This document shows positions 43,249 through 54,694 of a DNA stretch of 64,000 nucleotides, piece after piece. The notes below the pieces were generated by a model that saw only the letters and a list, made by a program, of their open reading frames with translations, ran no database searches and was not told the DNA's origin. The stretch covers positions 1,364,001 to 1,428,000 of the forward strand of contig NZ_CP129672.1 in NCBI RefSeq assembly GCF_030505195.1, read 5' to 3'. The stretch is from Comamonas testosteroni. GTDB lineage: Bacteria > Pseudomonadota > Gammaproteobacteria > Burkholderiales > Burkholderiaceae_C. The position numbers were made by a program, and so were the translations under genes. Numbering within the stretch: position 1 is the stretch's first letter; each line of letters opens with the position of its first letter.

Positions 43249-44724
43249 TCAGTTGAGCTTGCTCACAGCCACATGCTTGATGAGCTCTGCCACAGACACA
43301 TCCATCACATCGGTGAAGGGCTTGGGATACAGACCCATGACCAGCACGGCCGCGGCCAACAGGCCAAGCACCAGGAATTCGCGGCAGTTGATGTCCTTGA
43401 GCTCAGCCACATGGTCGTTGGCCACTGCACCCAGGTACACGCGCTTGTACATCCACAGGGTGTAGGCAGCGCCGAAGATCAGAGCGGTTGCAGCGCCCAG
43501 ACCAATCCAGAAGTTGTATTGCACGGCACCCAGGATCACCATCCACTCGCCGACAAAACCGGCTGTGGCAGGCAGGCCGCAGTTGGCCATGGCGAACAGC
43601 AGGGCAAAGGCAGCGAACTTGGGCATGGTGTTGACCACACCGCCGTAAGCGGCGATTTCGCGCGAGTGAACGCGGTCGTACAGCACGCCGATGCACAGGA
43701 ACATGGCACCGGACACGAAACCGTGGGCAATCATCTGCACCAGGCCACCGGAGATGCCCAGGTTGTTGAACATGAAGAAGCCCAGGGTCACAAAGCCCAT
43801 GTGAGCCACGGACGAATAAGCCACCAGCTTCTTCATGTCCTTTTGCACCAGAGCCACCACGCCCACGTAGATCACGGCAATCAGCGACAGCGTGATCATC
43901 AGGCCCGACCACTCATGCGCCGCATCGGGAGCAATGGGCAAAGAGAAGCGCAGGAAACCATAGGCACCCAGCTTCAGCATGATGGCGGCCAGCACGGCGG
44001 AACCGCCGGTAGGCGCTTCAACGTGAACGTCGGGCAGCCAGGTGTGGACCGGGAACATGGGCACCTTCACCGCAAAAGCGGCGAAGAAGGCGAAGAAGAT
44101 CAGCGTCTGTGCGGTACCGGACAGGGGCAGCTTGTGCCAGTCCAGGATCTCGAAGCTGCCGCCCGACTGGGTGTACAGATAGATCAGGGCGACCAGCGTG
44201 AGCAGCGAGCCCATCAAGGTGTACAGGAAGAACTTGAAGGCTGCGTAGATCTTGTTCGGACCACCCCAGATACCGATGATCAGATACATCGGGATCAGAG
44301 TCGCTTCGAAGAACACGTAGAACAGCATGCCGTCCAGAGACGCGAACACACCGATCATCAGACCCGACAGGATCAGGAAAGCGGCCATGTACTGGTTAAC
44401 GCGCTCGGTGATGCTGGTCCAGGAGGCGATCACCACGATGACGGTGATGAAGGCCGTCAGCGGCACAAACCACATGGAGATGCCATCCACGCCCAGGTGG
44501 TAGTGGATGTTGAAGCGCTCGATCCAGAGCGCGTTCTCCACAAACTGCATATTGGCAGTCGTGGTGTCGAAGCCGGTGACCAGAGGAATGGTCACCGCAA
44601 AACCGATCAGCGCACCGATCAGTGCCAGCCAGCGCACCGCGTTGGCCTGCCCTTCTTTGCTGAAGGCCAGCAGGAGGGTGCCAAAAGCAATCGGCACCCA
44701 GATAGAAAGACTCAACAAACCCAT
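43249..44724 (-). CDS. nuoM: NADH-quinone oxidoreductase subunit M
   Basis: The 491-residue antiporter-like proton-pumping subunit shows YVFFEATLIPMYLIIGIWGG, AVKVPMFPVHTWLPDVHVEAPTGGS and KKLVAYSSVAHMGFVTLG, including the TM5 Glu and TM7 Lys that carry protons. It lies 16 bp after nuoL. Confidence 0.96.
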   Translation of the reverse strand: MGLLSLSIWVPIAFGTLLLAFSKEGQANAVRWLALIGALIGFAVTIPLVTGFDTTTANMQFVENALWIERFNIHYHLGVDGISMWFVPLTAFITVIVVIASWTSITERVNQYMAAFLILSGLMIGVFASLDGMLFYVFFEATLIPMYLIIGIWGGPNKIYAAFKFFLYTLMGSLLTLVALIYLYTQSGGSFEILDWHKLPLSGTAQTLIFFAFFAAFAVKVPMFPVHTWLPDVHVEAPTGGSAVLAAIMLKLGAYGFLRFSLPIAPDAAHEWSGLMITLSLIAVIYVGVVALVQKDMKKLVAYSSVAHMGFVTLGFFMFNNLGISGGLVQMIAHGFVSGAMFLCIGVLYDRVHSREIAAYGGVVNTMPKFAAFALLFAMANCGLPATAGFVGEWMVILGAVQYNFWIGLGAATALIFGAAYTLWMYKRVYLGAVANDHVAELKDINCREFLVLGLLAAAVLVMGLYPKPFTDVMDVSVAELIKHVAVSKLN

Positions 44725-44740
44725 TTTTGTTCTTCCCCTA

Positions 44741-46777
44741 CTACTTGTTGAGCCACACGAAGTACGTCATGAGGGCAACGATACCCAGCAGCATGACCAA
44801 CGCGTAGTGATAGAGATAGCCTGTTTGCAGGCCGCGCACCCACTGACCGAGCTTGGCCATGAGCTTCCAGGAGCCGTTGACGATGGCGCCATCGATGATG
44901 GCCTGATCGCCGGCCTTCCAGAAGAAGGTACCGAAGGCACGGGAGCCGCGGGCGAAGATGTTCTCGTACACCCAGTCCACGCCGTACTTGCCTTCCAGAA
45001 CCTGGTAGAGACCAATCTTCTTGGAGAAAGCCATGATGGCAGCAGGAATCTCGGGCTTGACCATGTAGAACACATAGGACACCACCACACCGGCCAGAGC
45101 CAGCCAGAACGGTGCAGCCGTGAAGCCGTGCAGCGCCATGGGCACCCAGCCGTGGATCTGCTCGGCCAGTTCGGCCATGGCGCCATGCTTGGAGCCATCG
45201 ACGTGGATCACGCCCTTGAAGAAGTCGCCAAACAGCATGGGCATCAGCGCAATCGCACCAATCACCACCGAAGGAATGGCCAGCAGCACCAGAGGACCGG
45301 TCACCACCAGAGGCGACTCGTGGGGCTTGGCATCATGGCCATGCCCGTGGTCGTCGTGACCGTGGTGGTCATCATGGTGGGCATCGGGGTTCTGGTCGTA
45401 GCGTTCCTTGCCGTGGAAGACGATGAAGTACAGGCGGAAGGAGTAGAAAGCCGTGATGAACACACCGGCCAGCACTGCAAAATTGGCAAAGCCGGCAGCA
45501 GGCAGGTTGGAAGCATGAACCGCCTCGATGATCGCATCCTTGGAGTAGAAGCCCGAGAAGAACGGCGTGCCGATCAGCGCGAGATTACCCAGCAGGAAGG
45601 TGATCCAGGTGATGGGCATGTACTTGCGCACGCCGCCCATCCAGCGGATGTCCTGATTGTGGTGCATGCCCATGATGACGGAGCCGGCACCGAGGAACAG
45701 CAGCGCCTTGAAGAAGGCGTGGGTCATCAGGTGGAACACGGACACCGAGTAGGCCGACACACCCAGAGCGATGGTCATGTAGCCCAGCTGGGACAGCGTG
45801 GAGTACGCAATCACGCGCTTGATGTCGTTCTGGATGATGCCCAGGATACCCATGAACAGCGCCGTGATGGAGCCGATCACCAGGATGAAGTTCAGCGCCA
45901 CATCCGACAGCTCAAACAGAGGGGACATGCGCGACACCATGAAGATACCAGCCGTCACCATGGTCGCCGCGTGAATCAGCGCGGAGATAGGTGTGGGGCC
46001 TTCCATGGAGTCCGGCAGCCAGGCGTGCAGCGGGAACTGGGCCGACTTGCCCATCGCGCCGATGAACAGGCAGATGGCAGTCACGGTCACCAGCAGCCAG
46101 CCCGTACCGGGCAGCTGGGTGTTCTGGATCTCCGGCAGCTTGGCGAAGATTTCAGAATAGTTCAGCGTGCCGGTGTAGGCAGCGATCAGGCCGATACCCA
46201 GAATGAAGCCAAAGTCACCCACGCGGTTGACCAGGAAGGCCTTCAGGTTCGCGAAGATGGCCGTGGGCTTCTTGTAGTAAAAGCCGATCAGCAGATAGGA
46301 CACCAGACCCACGGCTTCCCAGCCGAAGAACAGCTGCAGCAGGTTGTTGCTCATCACGAGCATCAACATGGAGAAGGTGAACAGCGAGATATAGGAGAAG
46401 AAACGGTTGTAGCCGTCATCTTCTTCCATGTAGCCCATGGTGTAGATGTGAACCATCAGCGACACAAATGTCACCACGCACATCATCATGGCCGTGATGG
46501 AGTCGATCAGAAAACCGACTTCCATCTTCAGGCCACCGACAACCATCCAGGTGTAGATGGTCTCGTTGAACTTTGCGCCGTCGAATACGACAGCCTGGAA
46601 CGTGAGGGCCGACAGAACGAAGGCCAAGAGCACGCTCAGAATCGTCAGGGAACTGCTGCCGGTGCGACCAATCTTGTTGCCGCCAAAGGCCGTGCCCCAG
46701 ATACCCGCGAGTGCGGAGCCGACCAGCGGTGCCAAAGGCACCGCAAGCAGCATGGATGCAGAAAGGGTTTGACTCAT
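44741..46777 (-). CDS. nuoL: NADH-quinone oxidoreductase subunit L
   Basis: The 678-residue largest antiporter-like subunit has the long lateral helix at its C-terminal end. Key parts are FFGWEAVGLVSYLLIGFYY, AQFPLHAWLPDSMEGPTPISALIHAATMV and KRVIAYSTLSQLGYMTIALG. A histidine-rich stretch HHDDHHGHDDHGHGHD lies at about residues 463-479 in a loop between TMs and is unusual compared with E. coli NuoL. Start at 46777 (MSQTLSASM) is preferred to the frame start 6 codons upstream. Confidence 0.95.
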   Translation of the reverse strand: MSQTLSASMLLAVPLAPLVGSALAGIWGTAFGGNKIGRTGSSSLTILSVLLAFVLSALTFQAVVFDGAKFNETIYTWMVVGGLKMEVGFLIDSITAMMMCVVTFVSLMVHIYTMGYMEEDDGYNRFFSYISLFTFSMLMLVMSNNLLQLFFGWEAVGLVSYLLIGFYYKKPTAIFANLKAFLVNRVGDFGFILGIGLIAAYTGTLNYSEIFAKLPEIQNTQLPGTGWLLVTVTAICLFIGAMGKSAQFPLHAWLPDSMEGPTPISALIHAATMVTAGIFMVSRMSPLFELSDVALNFILVIGSITALFMGILGIIQNDIKRVIAYSTLSQLGYMTIALGVSAYSVSVFHLMTHAFFKALLFLGAGSVIMGMHHNQDIRWMGGVRKYMPITWITFLLGNLALIGTPFFSGFYSKDAIIEAVHASNLPAAGFANFAVLAGVFITAFYSFRLYFIVFHGKERYDQNPDAHHDDHHGHDDHGHGHDAKPHESPLVVTGPLVLLAIPSVVIGAIALMPMLFGDFFKGVIHVDGSKHGAMAELAEQIHGWVPMALHGFTAAPFWLALAGVVVSYVFYMVKPEIPAAIMAFSKKIGLYQVLEGKYGVDWVYENIFARGSRAFGTFFWKAGDQAIIDGAIVNGSWKLMAKLGQWVRGLQTGYLYHYALVMLLGIVALMTYFVWLNK

Positions 46778-46807
46778 TTCTTGAGAACCTTGCAAGTTAC
46801 GGCGGAC

Positions 46808-47116
46808 TCAACCCTTGAGGGCGTTGAGATCTTCCGCATCGATGCTTGTCTTGTTACGGAACAGCAGCACCAAGATCGCCAGACCGATGGCCGATTCAGC
46901 AGCAGCCACTGTCAGGATGAAAAACACGAACACCTGACCGTGCATGTCGCCCAGATAACTGGAAAACGCGACAAAGTTCATGTTCACGGCCAGCAGCATC
47001 AGCTCGATGGCCATGAGCAAGACAATCAGGTTCTTGCGGTTCAGAAAGATGCCAACCACGGAGAGTGCAAACAGCATGGCACCCAGCGTCAGGAAGTGGC
47101 CCAAAGTCAGCGTCAT
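46808..47116 (-). CDS. nuoK: NADH-quinone oxidoreductase subunit K
   Basis: The 102-residue, 3-TM subunit has the membrane Glu motif [22 protein letters not shown] and [17 protein letters not shown]. It starts inside the last codons of nuoJ (4-bp ATGA overlap), so they are coupled. Confidence 0.95.
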   Translation of the reverse strand: MTLTLGHFLTLGAMLFALSVVGIFLNRKNLIVLLMAIELMLLAVNMNFVAFSSYLGDMHGQVFVFFILTVAAAESAIGLAILVLLFRNKTSIDAEDLNALKG

Positions 47117-47793
47117 GCTTTTGTCTCCACAGCAGGCGCTGTAGCCGCGGCTTCAGCGTCAGGTTTTTGTGCAGGCTTGGTGCTGTCGACCTTGACCAGC
47201 TTGATGCGGTCAGAGGCGCGTACACGAATTTGATCTGCAGGGTTCATGGCCTTGCTGTCCTTGCGCTTGCGCAGCGTCAGGGCAATTGCGGCAATCATGG
47301 CCACCAGCAGGATCACGGCCGCTATTTCCACGGGATACAGGTATTCCGTGTACAGCAGCTTGCCCAGAGCCTGTGTGTTCGAGTAAGGAACGGTCTGGCC
47401 GGCTGCATTGACCATGGTCGCACCAACAGCCTTGGCGTCTTCGACATCGCCGAAACCGCCCATCAGCACCATGCCCATTTCAAAGGCGATCAGCACACCG
47501 ATCAGGGCTGCGAACGGGAAATGCTTCCAGAAGCCGCGGCGCATGGAGTCGATACGGATATCGAGCATCATCACCACGAACAGGAACAGCACCATCACAG
47601 CGCCCAGATAGACCAGCACCAGAGCGATGCCGAGGAATTCAGCCTTGAGCAGCAGCCAGATGGCGGCCGCTTGCGAGAAGGCCAGAATCAGATTGAGCAC
47701 GGCGTGCACAGGGTTGCGAGCCGTGACAACCCGGAAGGCTGCAAACAGCAGCACGACCGAGAACAGATAGAAAAAACCAGTTTTGGCGTCCAT
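47113..47793 (-). CDS. nuoJ: NADH-quinone oxidoreductase subunit J
   Basis: The 226-residue, 5-TM subunit of the proton-translocating core has [34 protein letters not shown], the conserved TM3 region with the pi-bulge. The C-terminal tail after the last TM is extended and rich in Lys/Ala (KRKDSKAMN ... [14 protein letters not shown]). Confidence 0.94.
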   Translation of the reverse strand: MDAKTGFFYLFSVVLLFAAFRVVTARNPVHAVLNLILAFSQAAAIWLLLKAEFLGIALVLVYLGAVMVLFLFVVMMLDIRIDSMRRGFWKHFPFAALIGVLIAFEMGMVLMGGFGDVEDAKAVGATMVNAAGQTVPYSNTQALGKLLYTEYLYPVEIAAVILLVAMIAAIALTLRKRKDSKAMNPADQIRVRASDRIKLVKVDSTKPAQKPDAEAAATAPAVETKA

Positions 47794-47827
47794 GGATCGA
47801 ATCTTTTCAAGTGATCAAGGAGCCGCT

Positions 47828-48337
47828 TCAGCGGTACTTGGCATCTGCTGCCTTGTTGGCAGCGATCTCGGCTTCATAACGGTCACCCACTGCCAGGAGC
47901 ATGTCCTTGGTGAAGTAGAGATCACCGCGCTTTTCGCCGTGGTATTCGAAGATGTGCGTCTCCACGATGGAGTCCACCGGGCAGCTTTCTTCGCAGAAGC
48001 CGCAGAAGATGCACTTGGTCAGATCGATGTCATAGCGCGTGGTACGGCGCGAGCCGTCGTCACGCACATCGGACTCGATGGTGATGGCCATGGCAGGGCA
48101 CACGGCTTCGCAAAGCTTGCAGGCAATGCAGCGCTCTTCGCCGTTTTCGTAACGGCGCAGGGCGTGCAGACCACGGAAGCGTGGCGATTGAGGTGTTTTT
48201 TCTTCAGGGAACTGCACCGTGATCTTGCGACGGAAGGTGTAGCGACCAGTCAGGGCCATGCCCTTGGCCAGTTCCCAGAGCATGAAGCTCTTGAGGAAAT
48301 CCTTGAAGGAGAAAGGTGTTGCAGCTACTGCAGACAT
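47828..48337 (-). CDS. nuoI: NADH-quinone oxidoreductase subunit I
   Basis: The 169-residue ferredoxin-like subunit has two 4Fe-4S motifs: [13 protein letters not shown] and [13 protein letters not shown], which hold clusters N6a and N6b on the way to N2. The ATG at 48337 fits the family start; the frame extends further upstream into nuoH. nuoH ends 12 bp upstream. Confidence 0.95.
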   Translation of the reverse strand: MSAVAATPFSFKDFLKSFMLWELAKGMALTGRYTFRRKITVQFPEEKTPQSPRFRGLHALRRYENGEERCIACKLCEAVCPAMAITIESDVRDDGSRRTTRYDIDLTKCIFCGFCEESCPVDSIVETHIFEYHGEKRGDLYFTKDMLLAVGDRYEAEIAANKAADAKYR

Positions 48338-48348
48338 ACGTACTCCGC

Positions 48349-49425
48349 TTATTTCCAGATGTTCCAGGGCGAGTACAGCCAAGCACCCACAACCACCAGC
48401 CACACCAGGGTGACAGGAATGAAGATCTTCCAACCCAGACGCATGATCTGGTCATAACGGAAGCGCGGGAAGGTCGCGCGAATCCAGATGAAGCACGACA
48501 CCACCAGGAAGGTCTTGATCGCCAGCCAGATCCAACCGGGGATGAAACCCAGGAAGTCGAACGGAGGCAACCAGCCGCCCAGGAACATGATCACGGCCAG
48601 GATGGAGACCAGCCACATGCTCGCGTATTCGGCCAGGAAGAAGACCGCAAAGCCCATGCCCGAGTACTCGACCATGTGACCGGCCACGATTTCGGCTTCG
48701 CCTTCAACCACGTCAAACGGGTGACGGTTGGTTTCGGCAACGACCGAGATCAGGTAGACGATGAAGATGGGCAGCAGCGGCAGCCAGTTCCAGGACAGGA
48801 TGCTCACGCCCATGGATGCGAACTGACCCTGACCCTGGCTCATCACGATCGCCGAGAGGTTCATGCTGCCCGTGACCATGATGACCACCAGGAAACAGAA
48901 GCCCAGCGCGATTTCGTAGCTCACCATCTGAGCGGAGGCGCGCAGCGCACCCAGGAAGGCGTACTTGGAGTTGGAGGCCCAGCCCGCAATGATCACGCCA
49001 TAGACCTCGATGGAAGTGATGGCCATCAGCAGCAGCAGGCCCGCATTCACGTTGGCCAGGGCCACATCGGGAGCGAAGGGAATCACCACCCAGGCCGCCA
49101 GGGCAGGCATGATGGCCATGACAGGACCCACATAGAACAGGCCCTTGGCAGCTGCCGTGGGCTGAATCAGCTCCTTGGTCAGCAGTTTCAGGCCGTCAGC
49201 CAGAGGCTGCAGCAGACCCGAGGGACCCACGCGGTTGGGGCCCAGACGGATTTGCATGAAACCCAGCAGCTTGCGTTCCCACAATGTGAGGTAGGCCACG
49301 GCACCCATCAGGGGAGCCACGATGGCCACGATGCCGAGCAGAATCCAGATGACGGGCCAGGCCACATCGGTCCAGAAAGGAGCGGCGGACAGGCCCGCGC
49401 CCCAGGCTTTCAATGCGTCGATCAT
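48349..49425 (-). CDS. nuoH: NADH-quinone oxidoreductase subunit H
   Basis: The 358-residue membrane subunit forms the quinone chamber. Seen are [79 protein letters not shown] and [18 protein letters not shown], all classic NuoH segments. Its ATG overlaps the nuoG stop by 4 bp. Confidence 0.96.
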   Translation of the reverse strand: MIDALKAWGAGLSAAPFWTDVAWPVIWILLGIVAIVAPLMGAVAYLTLWERKLLGFMQIRLGPNRVGPSGLLQPLADGLKLLTKELIQPTAAAKGLFYVGPVMAIMPALAAWVVIPFAPDVALANVNAGLLLLMAITSIEVYGVIIAGWASNSKYAFLGALRASAQMVSYEIALGFCFLVVIMVTGSMNLSAIVMSQGQGQFASMGVSILSWNWLPLLPIFIVYLISVVAETNRHPFDVVEGEAEIVAGHMVEYSGMGFAVFFLAEYASMWLVSILAVIMFLGGWLPPFDFLGFIPGWIWLAIKTFLVVSCFIWIRATFPRFRYDQIMRLGWKIFIPVTLVWLVVVGAWLYSPWNIWK

Positions 49426-51539
49426 GCGGCGCCTCCCTCACGAACCTGACGAGCGTCAGCCGTCAATTGCAGCGATGTAGCGCGGCGCACGATGCTGTCG
49501 AGCTGGTAAATGCTGGCGACTGCAGGCGCAGTCACATTGCCGGCGGGCACTGCGCTCACGGCCTGGGCCGCATTGCTCAGCACATTGGCAGGCACCTGGG
49601 CAGCGCCGCCAGTGGCCTCAGCCAGCACGTCTTGCGACGTCTCATAGTCCACGCCCGGCACACCCATCAGATTGGCCAGCACGCGCAGCACCTTCCATGC
49701 GGGACGCGTGTCGGCCAGAGGCTTGACGACGGCGTGGAAGCTCTGCAGACGGCCTTCGGCATTGACAAAGCTGCCCGAGGTTTCCGTGAACGGAGCAATG
49801 GGCAGCAGCACATCGCTGAATTCAAGGTTGGCCTTGAAAGGGCTCAGTGTCACCACCATCTCGGCCTTGTTCAGACCGGCGATGGCGGCCTTGCCGGCAG
49901 CGCTGTCGAACTCGGGCTCGTTGTTCAGCAAGATGGCTGCCTTCAGGCCGCCGTCAATCATTTGAGCCGCATTCAGACCGTTGCCAGCAGGCATGGCCTT
50001 GACCCATTGCGCGCCCACGGTGTTGGCGGCTTCGGTCAGATAGCCCACGGCAGCGCCGGTCTGCTCGGCAACCCAGCTGGCCAGAGCCAGCAGTGCGGAA
50101 GCCTGGGCATGGTGTGCTGCGGCATTGCCCAGCAGCACGGCCTTTTGCTCGCCGGCCAGCAGGGCAGCGGCAATCGCCTTGGCTTCGTCATGGACCTGAC
50201 CGGCTACGGGAGCCGTCACGCCCTTGGCCTCGGCCACGGCGGCGGCCACATCGGCCAGGGCCTGAGCCCAGTCACCGGCAGCGACCACCGATGCGTTGAC
50301 GGGCAAGGCCCAGTCATAGACGCGATCGTTGATGGCGAAGACCTTGCAGCCCTTCTTGGCAGCCTGGCGAATGCGCTGTGCGAACAGCGGATGGTCCTTG
50401 CGCAGGTTGGAGCCCACGATCAGCGCCGACTGCAGATTGCTCAATGCAGCGATGGGCAGGCCCAGCCACTGAACGCCTTGCGTGGCAGTGAACTCGGCAT
50501 TGCGCAGACGGTAGTCGATGTTCTCGCTACCGATGCCGCGCACCAGCTTGCCAGCCAGGAACAGCTCTTCCACTGTGCTGTGAGGGCTGACCAGAGCGCC
50601 GATGGTGCTGGCACCATGGTTGCTCTTGATCTGCTGCAGGCCGTTGGCCACATACTCCAGAGCGGTCTGCCAGTCGACTTCCTTCCACTCGCCGCCCTGC
50701 TTGAGCATGGGCTTGGTAAGGCGTTCGTCGCTGTTCAGCGCTTCGTAGGAGAAGCGGTCGCGGTCGGCAATCCAGCATTCGTTGACCTCTTCGTTCTCGA
50801 AAGGCACAACGCGCATGACCTTGTGGTTCTTGACCTGAACGATCAGGTTGGAGCCTGTGGAGTCGTGAGGAGCCACCGACTTGCGGCGCGACAGTTCCCA
50901 GGTACGGGCGCTGTAGCGGAAGGGCTTGCTGGTCAACGCGCCCACGGGGCAGATGTCGATCATATTGCCCGACAGCTCGGAGTCCACGCTATCGCCCACC
51001 ACGGTGGTGATCTCGGAATGCTCGCCGCGGTGAATCATGCCCAGTTCCATGACGCCGGCCACTTCCTGGCCAAAGCGCACGCAACGTGTGCAGTGAATGC
51101 AACGGCTCATTTCCTCCATGGAAATCAGCGGCCCCACGTTCTTGTGGAACACCACGCGCTTTTCTTCTTCGTAGCGCGAAGAGCTGCTGCCATAACCCAC
51201 TGCCAGATCCTGGAGCTGGCATTCGCCGCCCTGGTCGCAGATGGGGCAGTCCAGCGGGTGATTGATGAGCAGGAACTCCATCACCGACTGTTGTGCCTTG
51301 ATGGCCTTCTCGCTCTTGGTGCGCACGATCATTCCTTGCGTCACTGGCGTGGCGCAGGCGGGCATGGGCTTGGGAGCCTTTTCCACATCCACAAGGCACA
51401 TGCGGCAGTTGGCCGCAATGGATAGCTTCTTGTGGTAGCAGAAGTGAGGAATATAGGTGCCGGCCTTCTCGGCTGCATGCATGACCATGCTGCCTTCCGT
51501 CACCTCGACCTTTTTTCCGTCCAGTTCAATTTCAACCAT
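49422..51539 (-). CDS. nuoG: NADH-quinone oxidoreductase subunit G
   Basis: The 705-residue subunit carries the N1b 2Fe-2S cluster ([20 protein letters not shown], then PACATPV), the His-coordinated N5 site ([17 protein letters not shown]) and N4 ([25 protein letters not shown]), then a molybdopterin-oxidoreductase-like but inactive body. The extra N7 motif (CxxCxxxC) of E. coli and Thermus is absent: the segment after [19 protein letters not shown] has no cysteines. ATG at 51539; its end overlaps nuoH. Confidence 0.96.
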   Translation of the reverse strand: MVEIELDGKKVEVTEGSMVMHAAEKAGTYIPHFCYHKKLSIAANCRMCLVDVEKAPKPMPACATPVTQGMIVRTKSEKAIKAQQSVMEFLLINHPLDCPICDQGGECQLQDLAVGYGSSSSRYEEEKRVVFHKNVGPLISMEEMSRCIHCTRCVRFGQEVAGVMELGMIHRGEHSEITTVVGDSVDSELSGNMIDICPVGALTSKPFRYSARTWELSRRKSVAPHDSTGSNLIVQVKNHKVMRVVPFENEEVNECWIADRDRFSYEALNSDERLTKPMLKQGGEWKEVDWQTALEYVANGLQQIKSNHGASTIGALVSPHSTVEELFLAGKLVRGIGSENIDYRLRNAEFTATQGVQWLGLPIAALSNLQSALIVGSNLRKDHPLFAQRIRQAAKKGCKVFAINDRVYDWALPVNASVVAAGDWAQALADVAAAVAEAKGVTAPVAGQVHDEAKAIAAALLAGEQKAVLLGNAAAHHAQASALLALASWVAEQTGAAVGYLTEAANTVGAQWVKAMPAGNGLNAAQMIDGGLKAAILLNNEPEFDSAAGKAAIAGLNKAEMVVTLSPFKANLEFSDVLLPIAPFTETSGSFVNAEGRLQSFHAVVKPLADTRPAWKVLRVLANLMGVPGVDYETSQDVLAEATGGAAQVPANVLSNAAQAVSAVPAGNVTAPAVASIYQLDSIVRRATSLQLTADARQVREGGAA

Positions 51540-51562
51540 ATGCTTGTCTCGCGATCAGGCGC

Positions 51563-52927
51563 TTATGCAGCCTGTTTGGAAGCGTTCTGGATCTTCGCTT
51601 CGAACTCGTGGCGGAAGTGCTTGATCATGGCGCGAACCGGCATGGCTGCCGCGTCGCCGAGCGCACAGATGGTGCGGCCCATGATGTTCACGGATACCGA
51701 GTCCAACAGCTCGATATCTTCCGGACGGCCTTCGCCGTGCTGAATACGGTTCACCACGCGCCACAGCCAGCCCGTGCCTTCACGGCAGGGCGTGCACTGG
51801 CCGCAGGACTCGTGCGAATAGAAGTACGACAGACGCAGCAGGCACTCGACCATGTCGCGCGAATCATCCATCACGATCACGGCACCCGAACCCAGCATGG
51901 AGCCGGCCTTGGAGATGGAGTCATAGTCCATCGTGCAGTCCATGATGATGTCGGCAGGCAGCACGGGCGACGAAGAGCCGCCGGGGATCACGGCCTTGAG
52001 CTTGCGACCGGTGCGCACACCGCCCGCCAGCTCCAGCAGCTTGCTGAAAGGCGTGCCCATGGGAACTTCGTAGTTGCCGGGCAGGTTCACGTCGCCGCTG
52101 ACCGAGAAGATCTTGGTGCCGCCGTTGTTGGGCTTGCCGCATTCCAGATAGGCCTGGCCACCGTTGCGGATGATCCAGGGAACGGCCGCAAAAGTCTCGG
52201 TGTTGTTGATGGTCGTGGGCTTGCCGTACAGACCGAAGCTGGCGGGGAATGGCGGCTTGAAGCGGGGCTGACCCTTCTTGCCTTCCAGCGATTCCAGCAG
52301 CGCGGTTTCTTCGCCGCAGATATAGGCGCCAAAGCCATGGTGGGCATGCAACTGGAAGCTGAAGCTGCTGCCCAGGATGTTGTCACCCAGATAACCGGCC
52401 GCGCGGGCTTCTTCCAGGGCTGCCTCGAAGCGCTCATAGACTTCGAAGATCTCGCCGTGGATGTAGTTGTAGCCAATGCTGATACCCATCGCGAAAGCGG
52501 CAATGATCATGCCTTCGATCACGATGTGAGGGTTGAACATCAGGATGTCGCGGTCCTTGCAGGTACCTGGTTCGCCCTCGTCGGAGTTGCAGACCAGATG
52601 CTTCTGACCGGGGAACTGGCGGGGCATGAAGCTCCACTTCAGACCCGTGGGAAAGCCCGCACCACCGCGGCCACGCAGACCGGATTCCTTGAGCGTCGCG
52701 ATGACCTGATCTTGCGTCAGGCCTTCGCCGCCGTCCTTGCCCAGCAGCTTGCGCAGGGCCTGATAGCCGCCGCGTGCTTCGTAGTCCTTGATGGACCAGT
52801 TGCTGCCGTTCAGATCTGCATAGATCTGGGGGTTGATGTGACGGTCGTGGAAGCAGGTTTCATTGCCGGTCGACGCGAACTTGGCCAGCACGGCATTGGC
52901 GGCAGGATTGTTCAGAATCGTGCTCAT
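51563..52927 (-). CDS. nuoF: NADH-quinone oxidoreductase subunit F
   Basis: The 454-residue subunit oxidises NADH with FMN and passes electrons to cluster N3. Motifs seen: [17 protein letters not shown] (NADH/FMN site), [33 protein letters not shown] and [12 protein letters not shown] with a later TICALGDAA for the 4Fe-4S cluster. Its start overlaps the nuoE stop by 4 bp. Confidence 0.96.
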   Translation of the reverse strand: MSTILNNPAANAVLAKFASTGNETCFHDRHINPQIYADLNGSNWSIKDYEARGGYQALRKLLGKDGGEGLTQDQVIATLKESGLRGRGGAGFPTGLKWSFMPRQFPGQKHLVCNSDEGEPGTCKDRDILMFNPHIVIEGMIIAAFAMGISIGYNYIHGEIFEVYERFEAALEEARAAGYLGDNILGSSFSFQLHAHHGFGAYICGEETALLESLEGKKGQPRFKPPFPASFGLYGKPTTINNTETFAAVPWIIRNGGQAYLECGKPNNGGTKIFSVSGDVNLPGNYEVPMGTPFSKLLELAGGVRTGRKLKAVIPGGSSSPVLPADIIMDCTMDYDSISKAGSMLGSGAVIVMDDSRDMVECLLRLSYFYSHESCGQCTPCREGTGWLWRVVNRIQHGEGRPEDIELLDSVSVNIMGRTICALGDAAAMPVRAMIKHFRHEFEAKIQNASKQAA

Positions 52928-53415
52928 GCCTTGCCCTCCGCTGCGCGCAGGCCGTCGACCAGCTCGTCGAGCTTCTCATTGCTCATGAAGCTGCACATGC
53001 AACGGTCGTTGACCAGCATCACGGGCGAGTCGGCGCAGGCGCCCAGGCACTCGGACTGCTGCAGCGTGAACAGGCCATCCTTGGTGGTCTCACCCATCTT
53101 GATGCCCAGCTTGTGCTCCAGGTGGTGCAAGGCCTTGTAGCCGTCACGCAGCTGGCATGGCAGATTGGTGCAGACATTGAGCTTGTACTTGCCAACGGGC
53201 TGCTGGTTGTACATGTTGTAGAAAGTGGTGACTTCGTGCACCGCAATCTCGGCCATGCCCAGGACTTCGGCAATCACTGCCTCGCTTTCCTGGCTGACCC
53301 AGCCCTGCTCCTGCTGCACGATAGACAGGCAAGCCATGACGGCAGACTGTTTCTGGTCAGCCGGATACTTTGCCACCTCACGCGCAAAGCGTTCTCTGGT
53401 CGCTTCGGTAATCAT
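52924..53415 (-). CDS. nuoE: NADH-quinone oxidoreductase subunit E
   Basis: The 163-residue thioredoxin-like subunit holds 2Fe-2S cluster N1a, with ligands in CTNLPCQL and [11 protein letters not shown] at family spacing. It overlaps nuoD and nuoF by 4 bp each, so D-E-F is a translationally coupled block. Confidence 0.96.
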   Translation of the reverse strand: MITEATRERFAREVAKYPADQKQSAVMACLSIVQQEQGWVSQESEAVIAEVLGMAEIAVHEVTTFYNMYNQQPVGKYKLNVCTNLPCQLRDGYKALHHLEHKLGIKMGETTKDGLFTLQQSECLGACADSPVMLVNDRCMCSFMSNEKLDELVDGLRAAEGKA

Positions 53416-54665
53416 CGGTCAACGTCTCCAAACACGATGTCCAGGGTACTGAGCACCATCACGGCGTCAGCCAGCATATGGCCACGGCTCATTTCATCGA
53501 GAGCAGCCATGTGCGCAAATCCTGGTGGACGAATCTTCAGTCGATAGGGCTTGTTGGCACCATCGCTGATCAAATAAATGCCGAACTCACCCTTGGGATG
53601 CTCGACGGAAGCATAAGCCTCGCCTTCGGGAACCTTGAAGCCTTCGGTAAAGAGCTTGAAGTGGTGAATCAGCTCTTCCATGTTGGACTTCATGGCTTCA
53701 CGGCTTGCGGGTGCAACCTTGTGATTGTCCGTGATCACCGGGCCGGGATTGACACGCAGCCAGTCCACGCATTGCTTGATGATCTTGTTGGACTCGCGCA
53801 TCTCGGCCATGCGAACCAGATAGCGGTCGTAGCAGTCGCCCGTAGCGCCCACCGGAATATCGAAGTCCAGCTTGTCGTAGACCTCGTAGGGCTGCGTCTT
53901 GCGCATGTCCCAGGGCAAGCCGGAGGCGCGCAGCATGGGGCCGGTCAGACCCAGGTTGATGGCGCGCTCTGCAGACACCACGCCGATGCCGACGTTGCGC
54001 TGCTTCCAGATACGGTTGTCGGTCAGCAGGGTTTCGTACTCGTCCGCGCACTTGGGGAAGCGCTGCGTGAAAGCATCGATGAAGTCCAGCATCGAACCCT
54101 TGCGGTCTTCGTTCATGGCCTCCATGGAGCGCACATTGCGCACCTTGCTGGCCTTGTACTGGGGCATGCTGTCCGGCAGGTCGCGATACACACCACCGGG
54201 ACGGAAGTAGGCCGCGTGCATGCGCGCGCCCGAGACGGCTTCGTACATGTCCATCAGCGCTTCACGTTCACGGAAGCTGTAGATCAGGATGGTCGAGCTT
54301 CCGGCATCGTTGCCCGAGGAACCCAGCCACATCAGGTGATTCATGATGCGGGTGATTTCCGAGAACATCACGCGGATGTACTGGGCGCGAATGGGCACTT
54401 CGATGCCCATCAGTTTTTCAATGGCCAGGCAGTAAGCGTGCTCGTTGCTCATCATCGAGCAGTAATCCAGGCGGTCCATATAGGGCAGCGACTGGATATA
54501 GGTCTTGCTTTCGGCCAGCTTTTCGGTCGCGCGGTGCAGCAGACCGATGTGCGGGTCGGCGCGCTGCACCACTTCGCCATCGAGCTCCAACACCAGACGC
54601 AGCACACCGTGCGCTGCCGGGTGCTGCGGACCAAAGTTCAGGGAATAGTTCTTGATTTCAGCCAT
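53412..54665 (-). CDS. nuoD: NADH-quinone oxidoreductase subunit D
   Basis: The 417-residue 49-kDa-type subunit forms the quinone site with NuoB. Seen: [21 protein letters not shown] near the start, [30 protein letters not shown] and the end [40 protein letters not shown]. It is a separate gene from nuoC, as in alpha- and betaproteobacteria, not fused as in E. coli. Confidence 0.97.
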   Translation of the reverse strand: MAEIKNYSLNFGPQHPAAHGVLRLVLELDGEVVQRADPHIGLLHRATEKLAESKTYIQSLPYMDRLDYCSMMSNEHAYCLAIEKLMGIEVPIRAQYIRVMFSEITRIMNHLMWLGSSGNDAGSSTILIYSFREREALMDMYEAVSGARMHAAYFRPGGVYRDLPDSMPQYKASKVRNVRSMEAMNEDRKGSMLDFIDAFTQRFPKCADEYETLLTDNRIWKQRNVGIGVVSAERAINLGLTGPMLRASGLPWDMRKTQPYEVYDKLDFDIPVGATGDCYDRYLVRMAEMRESNKIIKQCVDWLRVNPGPVITDNHKVAPASREAMKSNMEELIHHFKLFTEGFKVPEGEAYASVEHPKGEFGIYLISDGANKPYRLKIRPPGFAHMAALDEMSRGHMLADAVMVLSTLDIVFGDVDR

Positions 54666-54694
54666 GGTCTTCCGTCAAAAGGCGACGTGCGCCT

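Noticed and set aside
42541..47233. Very long open frames on the + strand (736 and 908 codons) opposite nuoN, nuoM, nuoL and nuoK
   Set aside because: The translations are rich in His, Gln and Asp, typical of the antisense of GC-rich membrane protein genes; the nuo genes on the - strand are certain.
49413..51425. 670-codon frame on the + strand opposite nuoG
   Set aside because: Antisense artefact; nuoG carries all cluster motifs on the - strand.
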